From assembly GCA_950022295.1 (NCBI GenBank), contig OX465595.1, positions 65,680,770 to 65,744,769 of the forward strand: DNA of 64,000 nucleotides, read 5' to 3'. Made by a program: the position numbers and the translations under genes. Source of the DNA: Bromus sterilis. Lineage: Eukaryota; Streptophyta; Magnoliopsida; Poales; Poaceae. Position 1 is the first letter of the stretch. Every line of letters starts with the position of its first letter. Shown here one piece after another: positions 33,293 through 46,140 of this stretch. The notes under the pieces are model-generated. The model was given only the letters and a program-made list of their open reading frames with translations, made no database searches and was not told the DNA's origin.

Positions 33293-34209
33293 TTGGCATT
33301 TTGCTTTCGGTGGAAATTGCGACCTCTTCGCCGCTCATGTATTAAGGCTATCTTCAAAGTCGCGACCAATTTGTCCCCCCCCCCCGGCGCGTTTTTTTTA
33401 GCTCTGTCGGCGTTCATGGCTCAACGGAGGTTATAAACGGACAAATGATCTTTTTTTTCCGTCGCGATACATTTGGGGCCTAAATCTGCGTTCGATTTAG
33501 ATCTGCATGAACATGAACCGAACGCTCTTTATGTCCTTTTCTGGTTCGCATGTCTGCATTTTAAGCAATCCCTCCACGCCACAACTCACCTGTTTTAGTC
33601 CCACCTCATCGATCGAAGAGTGGTTGGAGGTGTTTATAAAGGGGGCCCAACATGCAGTATTGTTTTATAGCAAAATCAAAAGAAAGAAAAAGAGCGGCAG
33701 GTCTTGATTTACCAAAACTTGACCGCTCTCATGTGCCACGCTCATTGCCGACTTTGCTATATTTTTCTGTGTGTAGACAACAAATGTGATTGACAAAAAA
33801 ATATAGCAAAGTTAAAATAGATCTTTCCATATGAGAGGCCAGACTTTGGTGATACACATCTTATCCTAAGAGGTATAGTATCACCCAAGTATGGTGTTTC
33901 TCATATGAAGAGACATTTTCTAAATCTGTTATGAGACAATCATCCTATGCTGCCCCTCCCCTTATACACACCTGGGCGTGTCTTTCATCGGACGAGGTGG
34001 GATTAAAAGGATGCGGGGCGTGGTAGAGACACACACACGCAACAACAAAAAATAAAATAATACTAAAGTCAGTACATACCACTCACGTATGGGTTGTATT
34101 TTGGGCGATATACATGTCTTGACATGAAAGTGATTTTTATGTCATTACATGGACACCACGAGAAGACAACACAAACGATCACGACCTCTTCTAACTTTGT
34201 TATTGGACA
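33293..34209. other. Intergenic region with a small perfect hairpin
   Basis: No gene. Contains a poly-C run near 33377-33389 and a perfect inverted repeat: ACTTTGCTATATTTTT at 33751-33766 and its complement at 33797-33812, with a 30-base loop. The text GGCTATCTTCAAAGTCGCGAC near 33347 resembles one end of a Harbinger-type MITE, but I found no matching partner. Confidence 0.5.
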
Positions 34210-35387
34210 AAGAAATTATGTTGCTTCCCCTTGATTGGCGCAGATAACACCTCCTTGTTGGTTACCCCAAGTGAAAGGTTATGATATAGATAACAACAAT
34301 TTTCCCCCGATAAAGATATCAAGGTTTATGTCTCCAGCAGGATTTCTAAGATCACAATTAGGTGGCATCGACGTCAAAAATTGCTCGGGACAAGTTGATG
34401 AGTTGACCAGGGGCCTGCACACAAGAACGCAAATAACTTTGCTCCCAACGAGTTCAAAGAGGTTGTCAATTTACTCGACCTTGTCGTTTACAAAGGATTA
34501 AAACAAAAGGTAAACCAAATATATTACTCGTCACAATCTGAACATAATCTCATAATCCATCGGATCCCAACAAACACAACATAGCAAAGCAGGAATTAAT
34601 ACATAGGTGCCTTGATCATGATAGGCAACTCATAAGGGCTAAACATTGAAGCACAACATTAGAGAGAAGACATCATCTAGCTACTGATCATGGACCCATG
34701 GTCCAAGGTGGACTAATCACGGCGCATCCCAGAGGCGATCATGGTGGTGGAGAGGCCTCTGGAGGTCAATCCTCCATCCGGTAGGGTGCCGAGACAGGTT
34801 CTTCAGGCGATCCCGAGATCGGAATCGTGGCGTGGTGGAATAGTAAGTCTTTTCACGTGGCGGAGCTCACTTTACGGATTTCCTTGACAAGGGATAAATA
34901 TAGGTCAAAGGGGGACCTGGGAGGTGGCCCCCTAGCCCAGGCGGCCAAGTGGCACGACCACCCCCCTAGCCGCGCCAGGAAGGCGCCTAGGCAGGGGGTG
35001 GACCCCCTCTGGCCCTCCTTTTGGCTTCTAGAGTCTTCCATCTTGGATATATTTTTAGGTATTTTTCTGGATTTTTCCTAGCACTTTTATTTTTCACCTT
35101 TTTTGCAATGCACGGACAAAAACAGACATAAACTGGCAGTGAGCACTGAGTTGGTAGGTTAGTCCAAATAAGTTGTAAATGATATGAAAGTGCATCAAAA
35201 CATATGTCATTATCACCAAAACAAGCATGGAACAAGTAAAAATTATAGATACTTTTGGGATGTATCAACATCCCCAAGCTTAATTCCTGCTCGTGCTCGA
35301 GTAGGTAAATGACAACCAAGATAATTTTTGTGGTGGCATGCTACTAACAAAGATTTGAAATTCCCGGATGTGTCGTAAGTAGTCGCC
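34210..35387 (-). mobile_element. LTR-retrotransposon fragment (family X), minus orientation
   Basis: Read on the minus strand from 35387: the 3' end of the interior (CTCGAGCACGAGCAGGAATT), a polypurine-like AGCTTGGGGATGT, then an LTR starting TGATACATCCC near 35266. The LTR includes TTGGACCATGGGTCCATGATC near 34695 and TGTGTGCAGG near 34430. The same landmarks occur in order on the plus strand from 46141, so the two are copies of one family. This copy lacks an internal segment present in the other copy. It is probably Gypsy-like; no protein domain remains to confirm that. Confidence 0.65.
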
Positions 35388-35878
35388 CTTGGACCATGGG
35401 TCCATGACCAGTAGCTATGTGATGTCTTTTCTCCAATCTTGTGCTTCAATTCTTAGCCCTTGTGAGCTGCCCTACAAGATCAAGGCATCTATGTAATAGT
35501 TTATGTGTTGCTATGCTGTGTTTGCTGGGATCCGGTGGATTATGAGATTATGTTCAGATTATAATGAGTTATATATTTGGTTCTCCTTTTATATATTAGT
35601 TCTTGAGTAATTCTTGCATGTTCTCCGTTGCTTTTTATTGCTTTGGCCAAATAGTAGATTGGAACTCCAAGAGGGAGCTTTATGCATGATTGTGAGTTCA
35701 TGTCCCCCGATGTCTAGCTTGAGTGATAGAAACTTGAGACTAGGGGATGTGTTGTTGCCACCAGGGATAAAACAACGATGCTTGTAACTGCGGTTGCAAG
35801 GATTGTTTACCTTATGCATAGTTTGTTAATGCAGTTGTTTGTTGCTTTGAGTTTACACTTTGGGTGGGGCTCACAACT
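35388..35878 (+). mobile_element. LTR-retrotransposon fragment (family X), plus orientation
   Basis: This aligns over its whole length with 46708-47205: TTGGACCATGGGTCC, later GTGAGCTGCCCTAC, GTTCTCCGTTGCT, and CTTTGGGTGGGGCTC. It also aligns in inverse with part of 34510-34720, so the two family-X pieces here face each other head to head. It is cut at 35879 by the LTR end of Gypsy-2. Confidence 0.75.
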
Positions 35879-36037
35879 TGTAACGCCCCCAAAATCGATC
35901 CGTGTACAGTAATCATACACGCAAGGTACACGGTCGAGATCAGGGACTCCAGGTGAGATATCACAACACAACTCTACAAATAAAATAATAAAAGATGTTT
36001 AATACAAGCCAGGGGCCACGAGGGCTCGAATACAACA
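35879..36037 (-). repeat. 159-bp extra copy of the Gypsy-2 LTR end
   Basis: Starts TGTAACGCCCCCAAAATC and matches the first 159 bp of the adjoining LTR (36038-36196) almost base for base, ending at the same ACAACA. It may be the start of an older LTR of the same family into which Gypsy-2 inserted, or a product of unequal exchange. Confidence 0.85.
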
Positions 36038-39000
36038 TGTGATGCCCCCAAAATCAGACCGTGTACAGTAATCATACACGCAAGGTACACGATCGAGATC
36101 AGGGACTCACGGTGAGACATCACAACACAACTCTACAAATAAAATAATACAAGTTGTTTAATACAAGCCAGGGGCCACGAGGGCTCGAATACAACAGCTC
36201 GAGAGCACAAAGTTAGCGGAAGCAAATAGTATCTGAGTACAGACACAAGGATACAAGGTTGCCTTAAGAAGGCTAGCACAAAAACAACAATGATCGAAAA
36301 GGAGAGGCCTCCTGCCTGGGAACCTCCAAACTACTCCTGGTCAAAGGGGAACTCGACGTGGTAGAAGACATCGGGGATCTTCATGTTGCGGTGGTCAACA
36401 TCGGGGATCTCCTGCTCCTGGACTCCAAGGATCCAACGTCGACTGCAGCGGCTGATCAGGCAAAACAAAAAGGGGGAAATAAAGCAAAGGTGAGTATCTA
36501 GCATACCCGCGAGTCTTACGTCCGCTACTAAGCATTTATGCATTGTAACAAATGGAAGGGGAGGCTATATATAGTGGACTCCAAGGTAGAAATCAGAATA
36601 AGGATGAGAAGCTAGGCCTATCGAAGACTAGCATCTTCCGACGAGTCTTGCAGCATGATGTAAGAATCAGCCAACAGTTAATATAATAGTAATGAAAGTA
36701 ACAATGCAGCAGAAGTTGCTGCAGCATTGTATAATAATAAGTTGTACTCATAATTAACAATGCCTCTGAGTTCCCTCCCTCGACATCCCCGCGAGGAAGA
36801 AAACCCGGAACCAACAGTTTAATAGTAGTAGTTTGTAGTGGTAGGATCTGGCTTCAGCATAAAGCGTCCTGTTACCGTGGACACGGCTATTCGAATAGAT
36901 TAAAATTCCCTGCAGGGGTGCACTGGTGTCATACTACACGCTCGGATCTCCAGGGTGGCGTACACCTTGTTAGGGAACACCCCACCAAGGCTATCCGACA
37001 CACCGAGGCCCATCCTACGGCTCATCAGAGAGGTCCCCGCCGGTCTATAGCCCTAAGTGCAAGGGGGTCATGGGCCTATCACCCCTCGCTCTCCGGGTCG
37101 TTGTGAGGACGGTGGATACCACGCAACTCTATCATGGATGCGGATCCGACCGCGCCACATGCTGAACTGGACGTCTTTCAGAGCTTTCGAACGATACCAC
37201 AACGCGGAGGGCCCACACCGTAATCCCACGTATAGGTAGTGTGTACAAGCCAAAAGGCTACTCAAGTCATCCGCCGAACCCGTTAAGCATTTTATTAATT
37301 TTCTTTCGAGACAACAGTTATCGTTGCCCCTTATTGAATGAGTCGCGGACAATGACAACAGTCAGGACCACCAGTAACATCGGTGCCTGCCCTGTCGTCC
37401 CACCAACTCGTGCGGTTACCAACAAGGTGAACCGTCTCCTTACCTTGTCTCGTGTTTGCCCCGAAGAGCTCGACTTTCGTACAACAGGATATCTGTCGGC
37501 CACGAACAGTACCAGGCCCGCCGCACACCGGTGGAATACACCTGACCTGTCGTTCCGCTAAGATACCCTGCGCGGGCACCGTTGGGTCACCCGACTCCTT
37601 ACCTGTAAGGACACCAGTTGATTCGAGTGCCTACCACCAAGTGAAACCAGGAGGAATCACCCTCGATGGTACACTTGAAGAGGTTCGACAGAGACATCAG
37701 CGGAATGAACTAAAGAGGAAATAGTCTCGTAACACCCCGGTGGTGCCGAGACACCAGCGGAATGAACTAAAGAGGAATACCCTCGTATCATCCCAGTGAT
37801 GCTACGCTACTGAGCCGACGAGAGTGAAATACGATTTCGTCCAGTCGTAAGTCAAACTCGAAGCGACTCGGCAGAGTCTCGCCGTTGTAGGTCCCCTAGG
37901 GCGTCTGCATTGATTCGTACCTGTTGTAGTTATAATATTTGGTAATCCGCATTCACTCACCAGAGTGATCACGACCCGCTATTCTAAACCTACCTAACAA
38001 TGCGCGGGGTTTACTGCTGAATATTATATATATTTATAGGCAACATAGTGTAAAGGAAGGTACATCAAGGGGCGACAATGACAGGCTATGCAATGAATAG
38101 GAAAGTAACGTAGCAGCAACAGTAACAATGCCGGGTGATTACCAGACAGATGATCCGGAGGGGAAGATTCCATGTCTACAGTGTTAGAGAAATCTGACAA
38201 ACATGTGGATAGTGTATCCGTGCCAGTTGATCAATTCTGAACAACTTTCATGTTCAGAACAATTTCATCTGGAAATTTTACCGGCTCCGGTCGTCTAACA
38301 GACAGATGAACCGGAGGAGAAATGTTCCACGTTCGGTAGGTTAGAGAGGTGCGGTGGGTATACGTCTAGAGTATTCGGATTCGTGATATTTTTCTGATCA
38401 ACTTTGATGTATAAAGTTTTTCCATCGGAGTTACGGTTTAAAAGGTATTGATTTTCAAAGTTTTAATCATTTTAAATCAATTTCTGAATTTTCTTTTATT
38501 ATTAAGTAGCAACATTATCCACAACCTTATCTAGAACAGTGTCTGATAGGTGGGACCTACTGACCAGTGGGTCCCACATGTCATAGACAGTGATTATTAA
38601 AAAAGGATTAATTTATATCTAATATTTTAGTGGCCCCACATGTCATACACCAATTAACCTATTAACCTCTTATTATTAATCAAACCTGTCAGTGGGACCT
38701 ACCTGTCATAGACACATGTTTAATTAAACAGATTATTTAATCTACATATATCACTAATGGCCTGGGGCCCATCTGTCATAGTCATAGGGGTTATTTCCAT
38801 TAATCTAAACAACAGGTTAATTTGGGGGGCTAGGCCCACATGTAATACACACATAGGGGGTAGTTTGTTTTAACAGGGGTTAACTGCAATCAAGGGATTA
38901 GGATTTAGCGTTAAGCTAATACATGGGGGGTTAATCCCACGGCACGCCGGCGACGAGGGCTACAACGGCGAGGCGTGGCCTGCCAGGGGAGGCGCCGGTC

Positions 39001-40488
39001 GAGCGAGCCGTTGTGAGGGGGGCGTACGGAGTGAGGCACGCGCATCAGATGGTCACAGGGGCGCGGCTGCGGACACAGTGCAGCGGGCGTGGCCATGGTG
39101 GCCAACGCCGGTGGCCGGGTACAGCAGGGGGATGCGCGTGTGCGAGGGCGAGGGGAAGGCGTGGCCGGGGCATGAGAGGGAGCGCACGAGGCGGCCACGG
39201 GGGGCGTGCTGGGCGCAGCCGTGCGCGAGGCAGAGCACGTGCTCCAGCCATGGCGGCACGGCGGCGAACCAAGAAAGGTCACGGCGACCACAGCGTCCAA
39301 ATCGACAGGGGGAAGGGGGATTCGAGGAGGAGTGCTCACGGAGGGGCTGCAGTGGGTGGCGGCGGGCTCGGGGAGGGGCTGGCCGGCCGGAATTTGAAGG
39401 ACCTCGCCGGCGGGCAGGAGGTTGAAGACGGCGAAGTAGCGCTCCGTGCTGTGGCTCCAGGCTCGATTCCTTCCGCAGGCAGACGAGGACGACGATGGCG
39501 GGGCTCCAGGGCAACCTGGCTGGGGCTGGGGGACTCAGTGGGCGCGTGAGTTAGAGGTGGCGTCCATGGCGGCGTCCGCGGCTAGAGGCGGACGACGATA
39601 CGAGAAGTGGAGAGAGGGAGGAAATATCTGGGATGTCCACGGGGGCACTGAGGCTCGATCTTATCTCCTCCACGAGGTCTTGTAGCGACTGAGGTCGATG
39701 GGGTTCGACGGCGCCGCCGCGCGCGTCGGGCGCACGGTCGCCATGGCCTGGGTCGGGGCAACAGTGAGGGGGAGAGGAGGAGAGAGGGAGTGGGATGGGG
39801 TGGGTTAGGCCCTTGGCTAGCTAGGTGGGCCTGTGCCCTAGGCGTAGTATAGGATTTTTGTTTTATTTCCTTTTTATGTTTTTCTTTTATGTTTTTCTTT
39901 TCTGTTAGTAATTTGTTTGGATAGCTTTTTGATTTTTGTATTAGTTGAAACTTGCACCAATATTTCTATTACACATTGATATGCTGCTACAAAAAGTTTG
40001 GGTCTTTTATAAAATCATTTGATCTTTTATATAATTAATACATGATTAAATGGGCTGCTTTTGACACTGGTTTAGATTGTGTATAATATTAAAATGTTAT
40101 ATTAAATATACTTTACCATAGTATCTTGTTCTACCAAATTCTAGGCATTTAACAAAATAGGTTTCACAATTTATGGTTAATGTTTGTTTTCCACTTATTA
40201 ATTGAATTTCTAGGGGAATTTAACATTCCTTAAGTATTGCTATTATTGTTGTATTATTGAGTTGGCACTAGTCACAATATTGTGAACATGCTTGTTAGCA
40301 ATATGTAGAAGTTTTATCTGGAATGGCATTGCCATTTTTAACGAAGTTGAGTTATCACTTTTGTTTTCAATTTTATCAAATGGGGGATTTGAATGTGACT
40401 TGAATCAATGATGATCAAAGCATGATTAAGCACAGTGATTTGACTTTAACAAAAAGGATTACTATTGCTTGCCAATGAGGGTGTTACA
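36038..40488 (-). repeat. 3' LTR of Gypsy-2 (4,451 bp)
   Basis: Complete LTR, TG...CA on the minus strand. It contains a GC-rich CpG-dense block (about 38930-39800) with overlapping spurious frames, and two 60-70 bp tandem units near 37700-37790 (CAGCGGAATGAACTAAAGAG). Compared with the other LTR it has about 190 bp extra near 38140-38330. Confidence 0.88.
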
Positions 40489-41962
40489 AATCTCTCCCAC
40501 TACAAAGAATTCTCGTCCCGAGAATTAAAAAGTAGTGGAAGGGGTAAAGCTTTGGTTTCGTATTCTAGCGAATCTTCTGGTTCTTATTGTCCTTCACGTA
40601 GTAGTTAATCCTTCACGTTGATGTCTTCATTTCTCTGCATCATTGCATCTCGATGAGTTGTCTTCCTTTCTTCGGGGCCTTCATCGTACTTACGGATAGG
40701 GTAGGAGGGGAAAACTTAGGGGGTCGGATCGGTACCTGATTAATAAACCAAGGTTGACCAAGGGAATGGGGTACAACGTATCTTCCGAGTTTAAATTCAG
40801 GGGAATACATCAAGAGAAACAAAAGAATGTATGAGAAGTCTCAAGCGGATAGACATGCAGTCGATGTCGATGACGGGTGATGAAAAGGGGTCCAGGGCAT
40901 CAGGCATTAGCGCTGTCTCTCGTATCGGACTGAATATCACAAGGTATGTGACTCGTGAATTGCATACGAGGTCAAGCACGAATAATAACCTTGGGAACGG
41001 GGATGTACAAAAGAGTCAGGTTTCGGTCCTGTGGAACTGTGGGTTATGGGCCCACATTGAATAAGAAGGGTGGCGACATTCCATGCGATCACGATGCAAG
41101 GTTTGTCAGGGAAAAATTTGTCAGCTTTGTCGGTAACAAGGTCGGTACCAGGAGAAGTGGACAAAGAGAACCATTTTCCTGCTCGTTAAGACGAGGCAGG
41201 CCAATGGAAAGGAAGATATGATTATCAGATTAATCTGACCAATAGAAAGTAAAAGGTGGTTATACACAAGTATTAGGTGTATACCCTTCCCAAGGGAAAA
41301 CAGAGCAAGATATACATGACCAAGTTGTATTGGAAGAGAGTCAAGGGAGGTTGTCGATGATAAAACAAATCATCGAGGGGCATGGATGGCATTTCACATG
41401 ATGAATCCAATTGACACATGGAAGAAGCCATGAAAGATTAGTCGGATAATAATCCACCAATGGTCGGGTGGTTCGCAAAGAATCTGATGGAAGTATCGGC
41501 ACTCAACCAGAAGGAGAAAGAATGCAAAGGCATCGGGTGATAGAAGCATCAGAATAATTCAATGCTTAAGTACAAGGGAATGGTGATTACCAGATCGAGA
41601 GGTGGATCCAATTATTCACACAGACTTATCGGTGGCAGGGTATTACAAGGAGAGGAACATGTAAGTTCTCGGGAATTTATCAGAGAGTATCTTCGGCATC
41701 TTCAGGTGAAGCAACCGATCATCTTGGGTGAAGGGCTCTCCGGGTAGATGCGACCACGAGATCCTAATGTCAGAGTTAGCAAAATTACCCGAAAGGATAA
41801 GAGAGTAGAATCCCAGAGTAAAGGTACGGAGAAAAGGATCCTAATACCACCAAGTTTGCGACGTCGGTCGATAAGCCACATGACACTGTTAGTAAAGTAG
41901 TTTTGCAAAGACTAGACTCGACTTCGAACAAGGAGTTGGAAGGGGGTTTCCTACAGGCAGTC
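40489..41962 (-). other. Non-coding interior of Gypsy-2
   Basis: About 1.5 kb with only short frames on both strands. No Gag, zinc knuckle or pol motifs were found. Immediately next to the 3' LTR is a weak purine tract (minus strand GTGGGAGAGATT), then CTCGGGACGAGAATT, an imperfect palindrome. Confidence 0.7.
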
Positions 41963-41975
41963 GGCTCTGATACCA
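41963..41975 (-). other. Primer-binding site of Gypsy-2
   Basis: The minus strand reads TGGTATCAGAGCC three bases inside the LTR, a perfect match to the initiator-methionine tRNA site. Confidence 0.85.
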
Positions 41976-41978
41976 ACT

Positions 41979-44900
41979 TGTGACGCCCCCAAAATCAGAC
42001 CGTGTACAGTAATCATACACGCAAGGTACACGATCGAGATGAGGGACTCACGGTGAGATATCACAACACAACTCTACAAATAAAACAATACAAGCTGTTT
42101 AATACAAGCCAGGAGCAACGAGGGCTCGAATACAACAGCTCGAGAGCACAAAGTTAGCTGAGGCAAATAGTATCTGAGTATAGACTCAAGGATACAAGGT
42201 TTCCTTAAGAAGGCTAGCACAAAAAAAAACAACGATCGAAAAGGCGAGGCCTCCTGCCTAGGAACCTCCAAACTACTCCTGGTCAAAGGGGAACTCGACG
42301 TGGTAGAAGACATCGGGGATCTTCATGTTGCGGTGGTCAGCATCGGGGATCTACTTCTCCTGGACTTCAAGGATCCAACGTCGACTGCAGCGGCGGATCA
42401 AGAAAAACAAAAAGAGGGAAATAAAGCAAAGGTGAGTATCTAGCATACCCGCGAGTCTTACGTCCGCTACTAAGCATTTATGCATTGTAACAAATGGAAG
42501 GGGAGGCTATATATAGTGGACTCCAAGGTAGAAATCAGAATAAGGATGAGAAGCTAGGCCTATCGAAGACTAGCATCTTCCGACGAGTCTTGCAGCATGA
42601 GGTAAGAATCATCCAACAGTTAATATAATAGTAATGAAAGTAATAATGCATCAGAAGTTTCTGCAACATTGTATAATAATAAGTTGTAATCAGAATTAAC
42701 AATGCCTCCGAGTTCCCTCCCTCGACATCCCCGCGAGGAAGAAAACCCGGAACCAACAGTTTAATAGTAGTAGTTTGTAGTGGTAGGATCTGGCTTCAGC
42801 ATAAAGCGTCCTGTTACCGTGGACACGGCTATTCGAATAGATTAAACTTCCCTGCAGGGGTGCACTGGTGTCATACTACACGCTCGGATCTCCAGGGTGA
42901 TGTACACCTTGTTAGGGAACACCCCACCGAGGCTATCCGACACGCAGAGGCCCATCCTACGGCTCATTAGAGAGGTCCCCACCGGTCTACAGCCCTAAGT
43001 GCAAGGGGGTCATGGGCCTATCACCCCTCGCTCTCCGGGTCGTTGTGAGGACGGTGGATACCACGCAACTCTATCATGGATGCGGATCCGACCGCGCCAC
43101 AATGCTGAACTGGACGTCTTTCAGAGCTTTCGAACGAGACCACAATGCGGAGGGCCTACACTGTAATCCCACGTATAGGTAGTGCGTACAAGCCAAAAGG
43201 CTACTCAAGTCATCCTCCAAACCCGTTAAGCATTTTATTAATTTTCTGTCGAGACAACCGTTATCGTTGCCCCTTATTGAATGAGTCGCGGACAACGACA
43301 ACAATCAGGACCACCAGTAACATCGGTGCCTGCTCTGTCGTCCCACCAACTCGTGCGGTTACCAACAAGGTGAACCGTCTCCTTACCTTGTCTCACGTTT
43401 TCTCCGAAGAGCTCGACTTTTGTACAACAGGATATCTGTCGGCCACGAACATTACCAGGCCCGCCGCACACCGGTGGAATACACCTGACCCGTCGTTCCT
43501 CTAGGATACCCTGCGCGGGCACCGTTGGGTCACCCGAGTCCTTACCTGTAAGGACACCAGTTGATTCGAGTGCCTACCACCAAGTGAAACCAGGTGGAAT
43601 CACCGTCGATGGTGCACTTGAAGAGGTTCGACAGAGACATCAGCGGAATGAACTAAAGAGGAAATATTCTCGTATCACCCCGGTGGTTCCAAGACACCAG
43701 CGGAATGAACTAAAGAGGAATACCCTCGTATCATCCCAGTGATGCTACGCTACTGAGCCGACGAGAGTGAAATACGAGTCCGTCCACTCGTAAGTCAAAC
43801 TCGAAGCGACTCGGCAGAGTCTCGCTGTTGTAGGTCCCCTAGGGCGTCTGCATTGATCCGTACCTGTTGTAGTTATAATATTTGGTAATCCGCGTTCACT
43901 CACCAGAGTGATCATGGCCCGCTATTCTAAACCTAGATAACAATGCGCAGGGTTTACTGCTGAATATTATATATATTTATAGGCAGCATTGGGTAAAGGA
44001 AGGTACATCAAGGGGCGACAATGACAAGCTATGCAATGAATAGGAAAGTAACGTAGGAGCAGCAGTAACAATGCCTAGTGCAAGAAATGTACGGAAAATA
44101 TAGGCGATATCTGGGGAAGAAAGATAGGTGCGGTGGGCATACGGCTAGCGTATTCGGATTCGAGATATTTTCTGATCAACTTTGATGTATAAAGTTTTTC
44201 CATCGGAGTTACGGTTTAAAAGATAGTGATTTTCAAAGTTTTAATCATTTTAAATCAATTTCTGAATTTTCTTTTATTATTAAATAGCAACATTATCTAC
44301 AACCTTATCCAGAACAGTGTCTGATAAGTGGGACCTACTGACCAGTGGGTCCACATGTCATAGAAAGTGATTATAATTTTTTTAATTTATATCTAATATT
44401 TTAGTGGCCCTACATGTGAAACACCAATTAACCTATTAACCTCTTATTATTAATCAAACCTGTCAGTGGGACCTACCTGTCATAGACACATGTTTAATTA
44501 AACATATTATTTAATCTATAGATATCACTAATTGCCCGGGGCCCATCTGTCATAGTCATAGGGGGTTATTTCCATTAATCTAAACATCAGGTTAATTTCG
44601 GGGGCTAGGCCCACATGTAATACACACATAGGGGGTAGTTTGTTTTAACAGGGGGTTAACTGCAATCAAGGGATTAGGATTTAGCGTTAAGCTAATACAG
44701 AGGGGGGGGGGGGGGTTAATCCCACGGCACGCCGACGATGAGGGCTACAACGGCGAGGCGTGGCCGGCCAGGGGAGGCGCCGGTCGAGCGAGCCGTTGTG
44801 AGGGGGGGGGCGTACGCAGTGAGGCACGCGCATCAGATGGTCACGGGGGCGCGGCTGCGGACACAGTGCAGCGGGCATGGCCATGGCGGCCAACGCCGGC

Positions 44901-45878
44901 GGCCGGGTTTAGCAGGGGAAGGCGCGTGTGCGAGGGCGAGGGGAAGGCGTGGCCGGGGCATGCCAGGGAGCGCACGAGGCGGCCACGGGGGGCGTGCTGG
45001 GCGTGGCCGTGCGCGAGGCAGAGCACGGTGAACACGTGCTCCAGCCATGGCGGCCCGGCGGCGAACCAAGAAAGGTCACGGCGACCACATCGTCCAAGTC
45101 GACAGGGGGAAGGGGGATTCGAGGAGGGGTGCTCACGGAGGGGCTGCAGTGGGTGGCGGCAGGCTCGGGGAGGGGCTTCCCGGCCGGAATTTGAAGGACC
45201 TCGCCGGTGGGCAGGAGGTTGAAGACGGCGACGTAGCGCTCCGTGCTGTGGCTCCGGGTTCAATTCCTTCCTCAGGCAGACGAGGACGACGATGGAGGGG
45301 CTCCAGGGCAACCTGGCTGGGGCTGGGGGACTCAGTGGGCGCGCGAGTTCGAGGTGGCGTCCATGGCGGCGTCCGCGGCTAGAGGCGGACGACGAGACGA
45401 GCAGTGGAGAGAGGGGGGGAATATCTGGGATGTCCACGGGGGCACTGAGGCTCGATCTTATCTCCTCCACGAGGTCCTGTAGCGACCGAGGTCGGTGGGG
45501 TTCGACGGCGACGCCGCGCGCGTCGGGCGCACGGTCTCCATGGCCTGGGTCAGGGCAATAGTGAGGGGGAGAGGAGGAGAGAGGGAGTGGGCTGGGCTAG
45601 GTTAGGCCCTTGGCTAGCTAGGTGGGCCTGTGCCCTAGGCGTAGTATAGGATTTTTGTTTTATTTCCTTTTCTGTTTTTCTTTTCTGTTAGTAATTTGTT
45701 TGGATAGCTTTTTGATTTTTTTATTAGTTGAAACTTGCACCAATATTTCTATTACACATTGATATGCTGCTACAAAAAGTTTGGGTCTTTTATAAAATCA
45801 TTTGATCTTTTATATAATTAATACATGATTAAATGGGCTGCTTTTGACACTGGTTTAGATTGTGTATAATATTAAAAT
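41979..45878 (-). repeat. 5' LTR of Gypsy-2, truncated
   Basis: Parallels the partner LTR from TGTGACGCCCCC through the GC-rich block (about 44710-45600), then stops abruptly after ATATTAAAAT where the partner goes on. A run of about 13 G lies near 44703. Confidence 0.87.
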
Positions 45879-46140
45879 TGGTGCGCCACTAGAAGGGACA
45901 GCAGGCCTCCGAAATCCCGCCTCTCGTGATTCTGTACGGGAGAGGGGAAATCAGGTTTTTGGCGAGCGCACTCGCGCAACTGCTGGCAGCGACGAGGACT
46001 ACTTCTGCGACGACGACTTCTTCCCCAGACGTTGGCAACCTCTCTATCAACGACATGGGCGACACCAACGCCAGCGGCTCCACACCCGTTGCACCGTACG
46101 TGATACGTTCCTCTTTGTTTGAGATCATGCTACATGTTCT
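45879..46140 (+). mobile_element. Retrotransposon leader fragment
   Basis: A 260-bp piece runs from GGTGCGCCACTAGAAGG to TGCACCGTACGTGATAC. It includes an open stretch resembling a short leader peptide (GACATGGGCGACACCAACG). It looks like the 5' leader of another Triticeae retrotransposon, isolated between the broken Gypsy-2 LTR and family X. Family not identified. Confidence 0.45.

Larger units (their letters stand above)
36038..45878 (-). mobile_element. Gypsy-2: large non-coding LTR retrotransposon, 5' LTR truncated
   Basis: Two long direct repeats (36038-40488 and 41979-45878) bound a 1.5-kb interior. On the minus strand the 5' LTR ends CGTCACA and is followed by a primer-binding site. 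The interior ends before TGTAACACCC of the 3' LTR. The interior has no frame resembling gag or pol, so this is a large non-autonomous (LARD-like) element. The 5' LTR is broken at 45878, about 400 bp short of where its partner continues. LTR-internal landmarks match the Gypsy-3 LTR at one block. Confidence 0.88.

Noticed and set aside
38911..39685. Several overlapping GC-rich frames on both strands, also at 44687-45561
   Set aside because: They lie in the GC-rich block of the Gypsy-2 LTRs, are Arg/Ala/Gly-rich on both strands, and are repeated in both LTRs.
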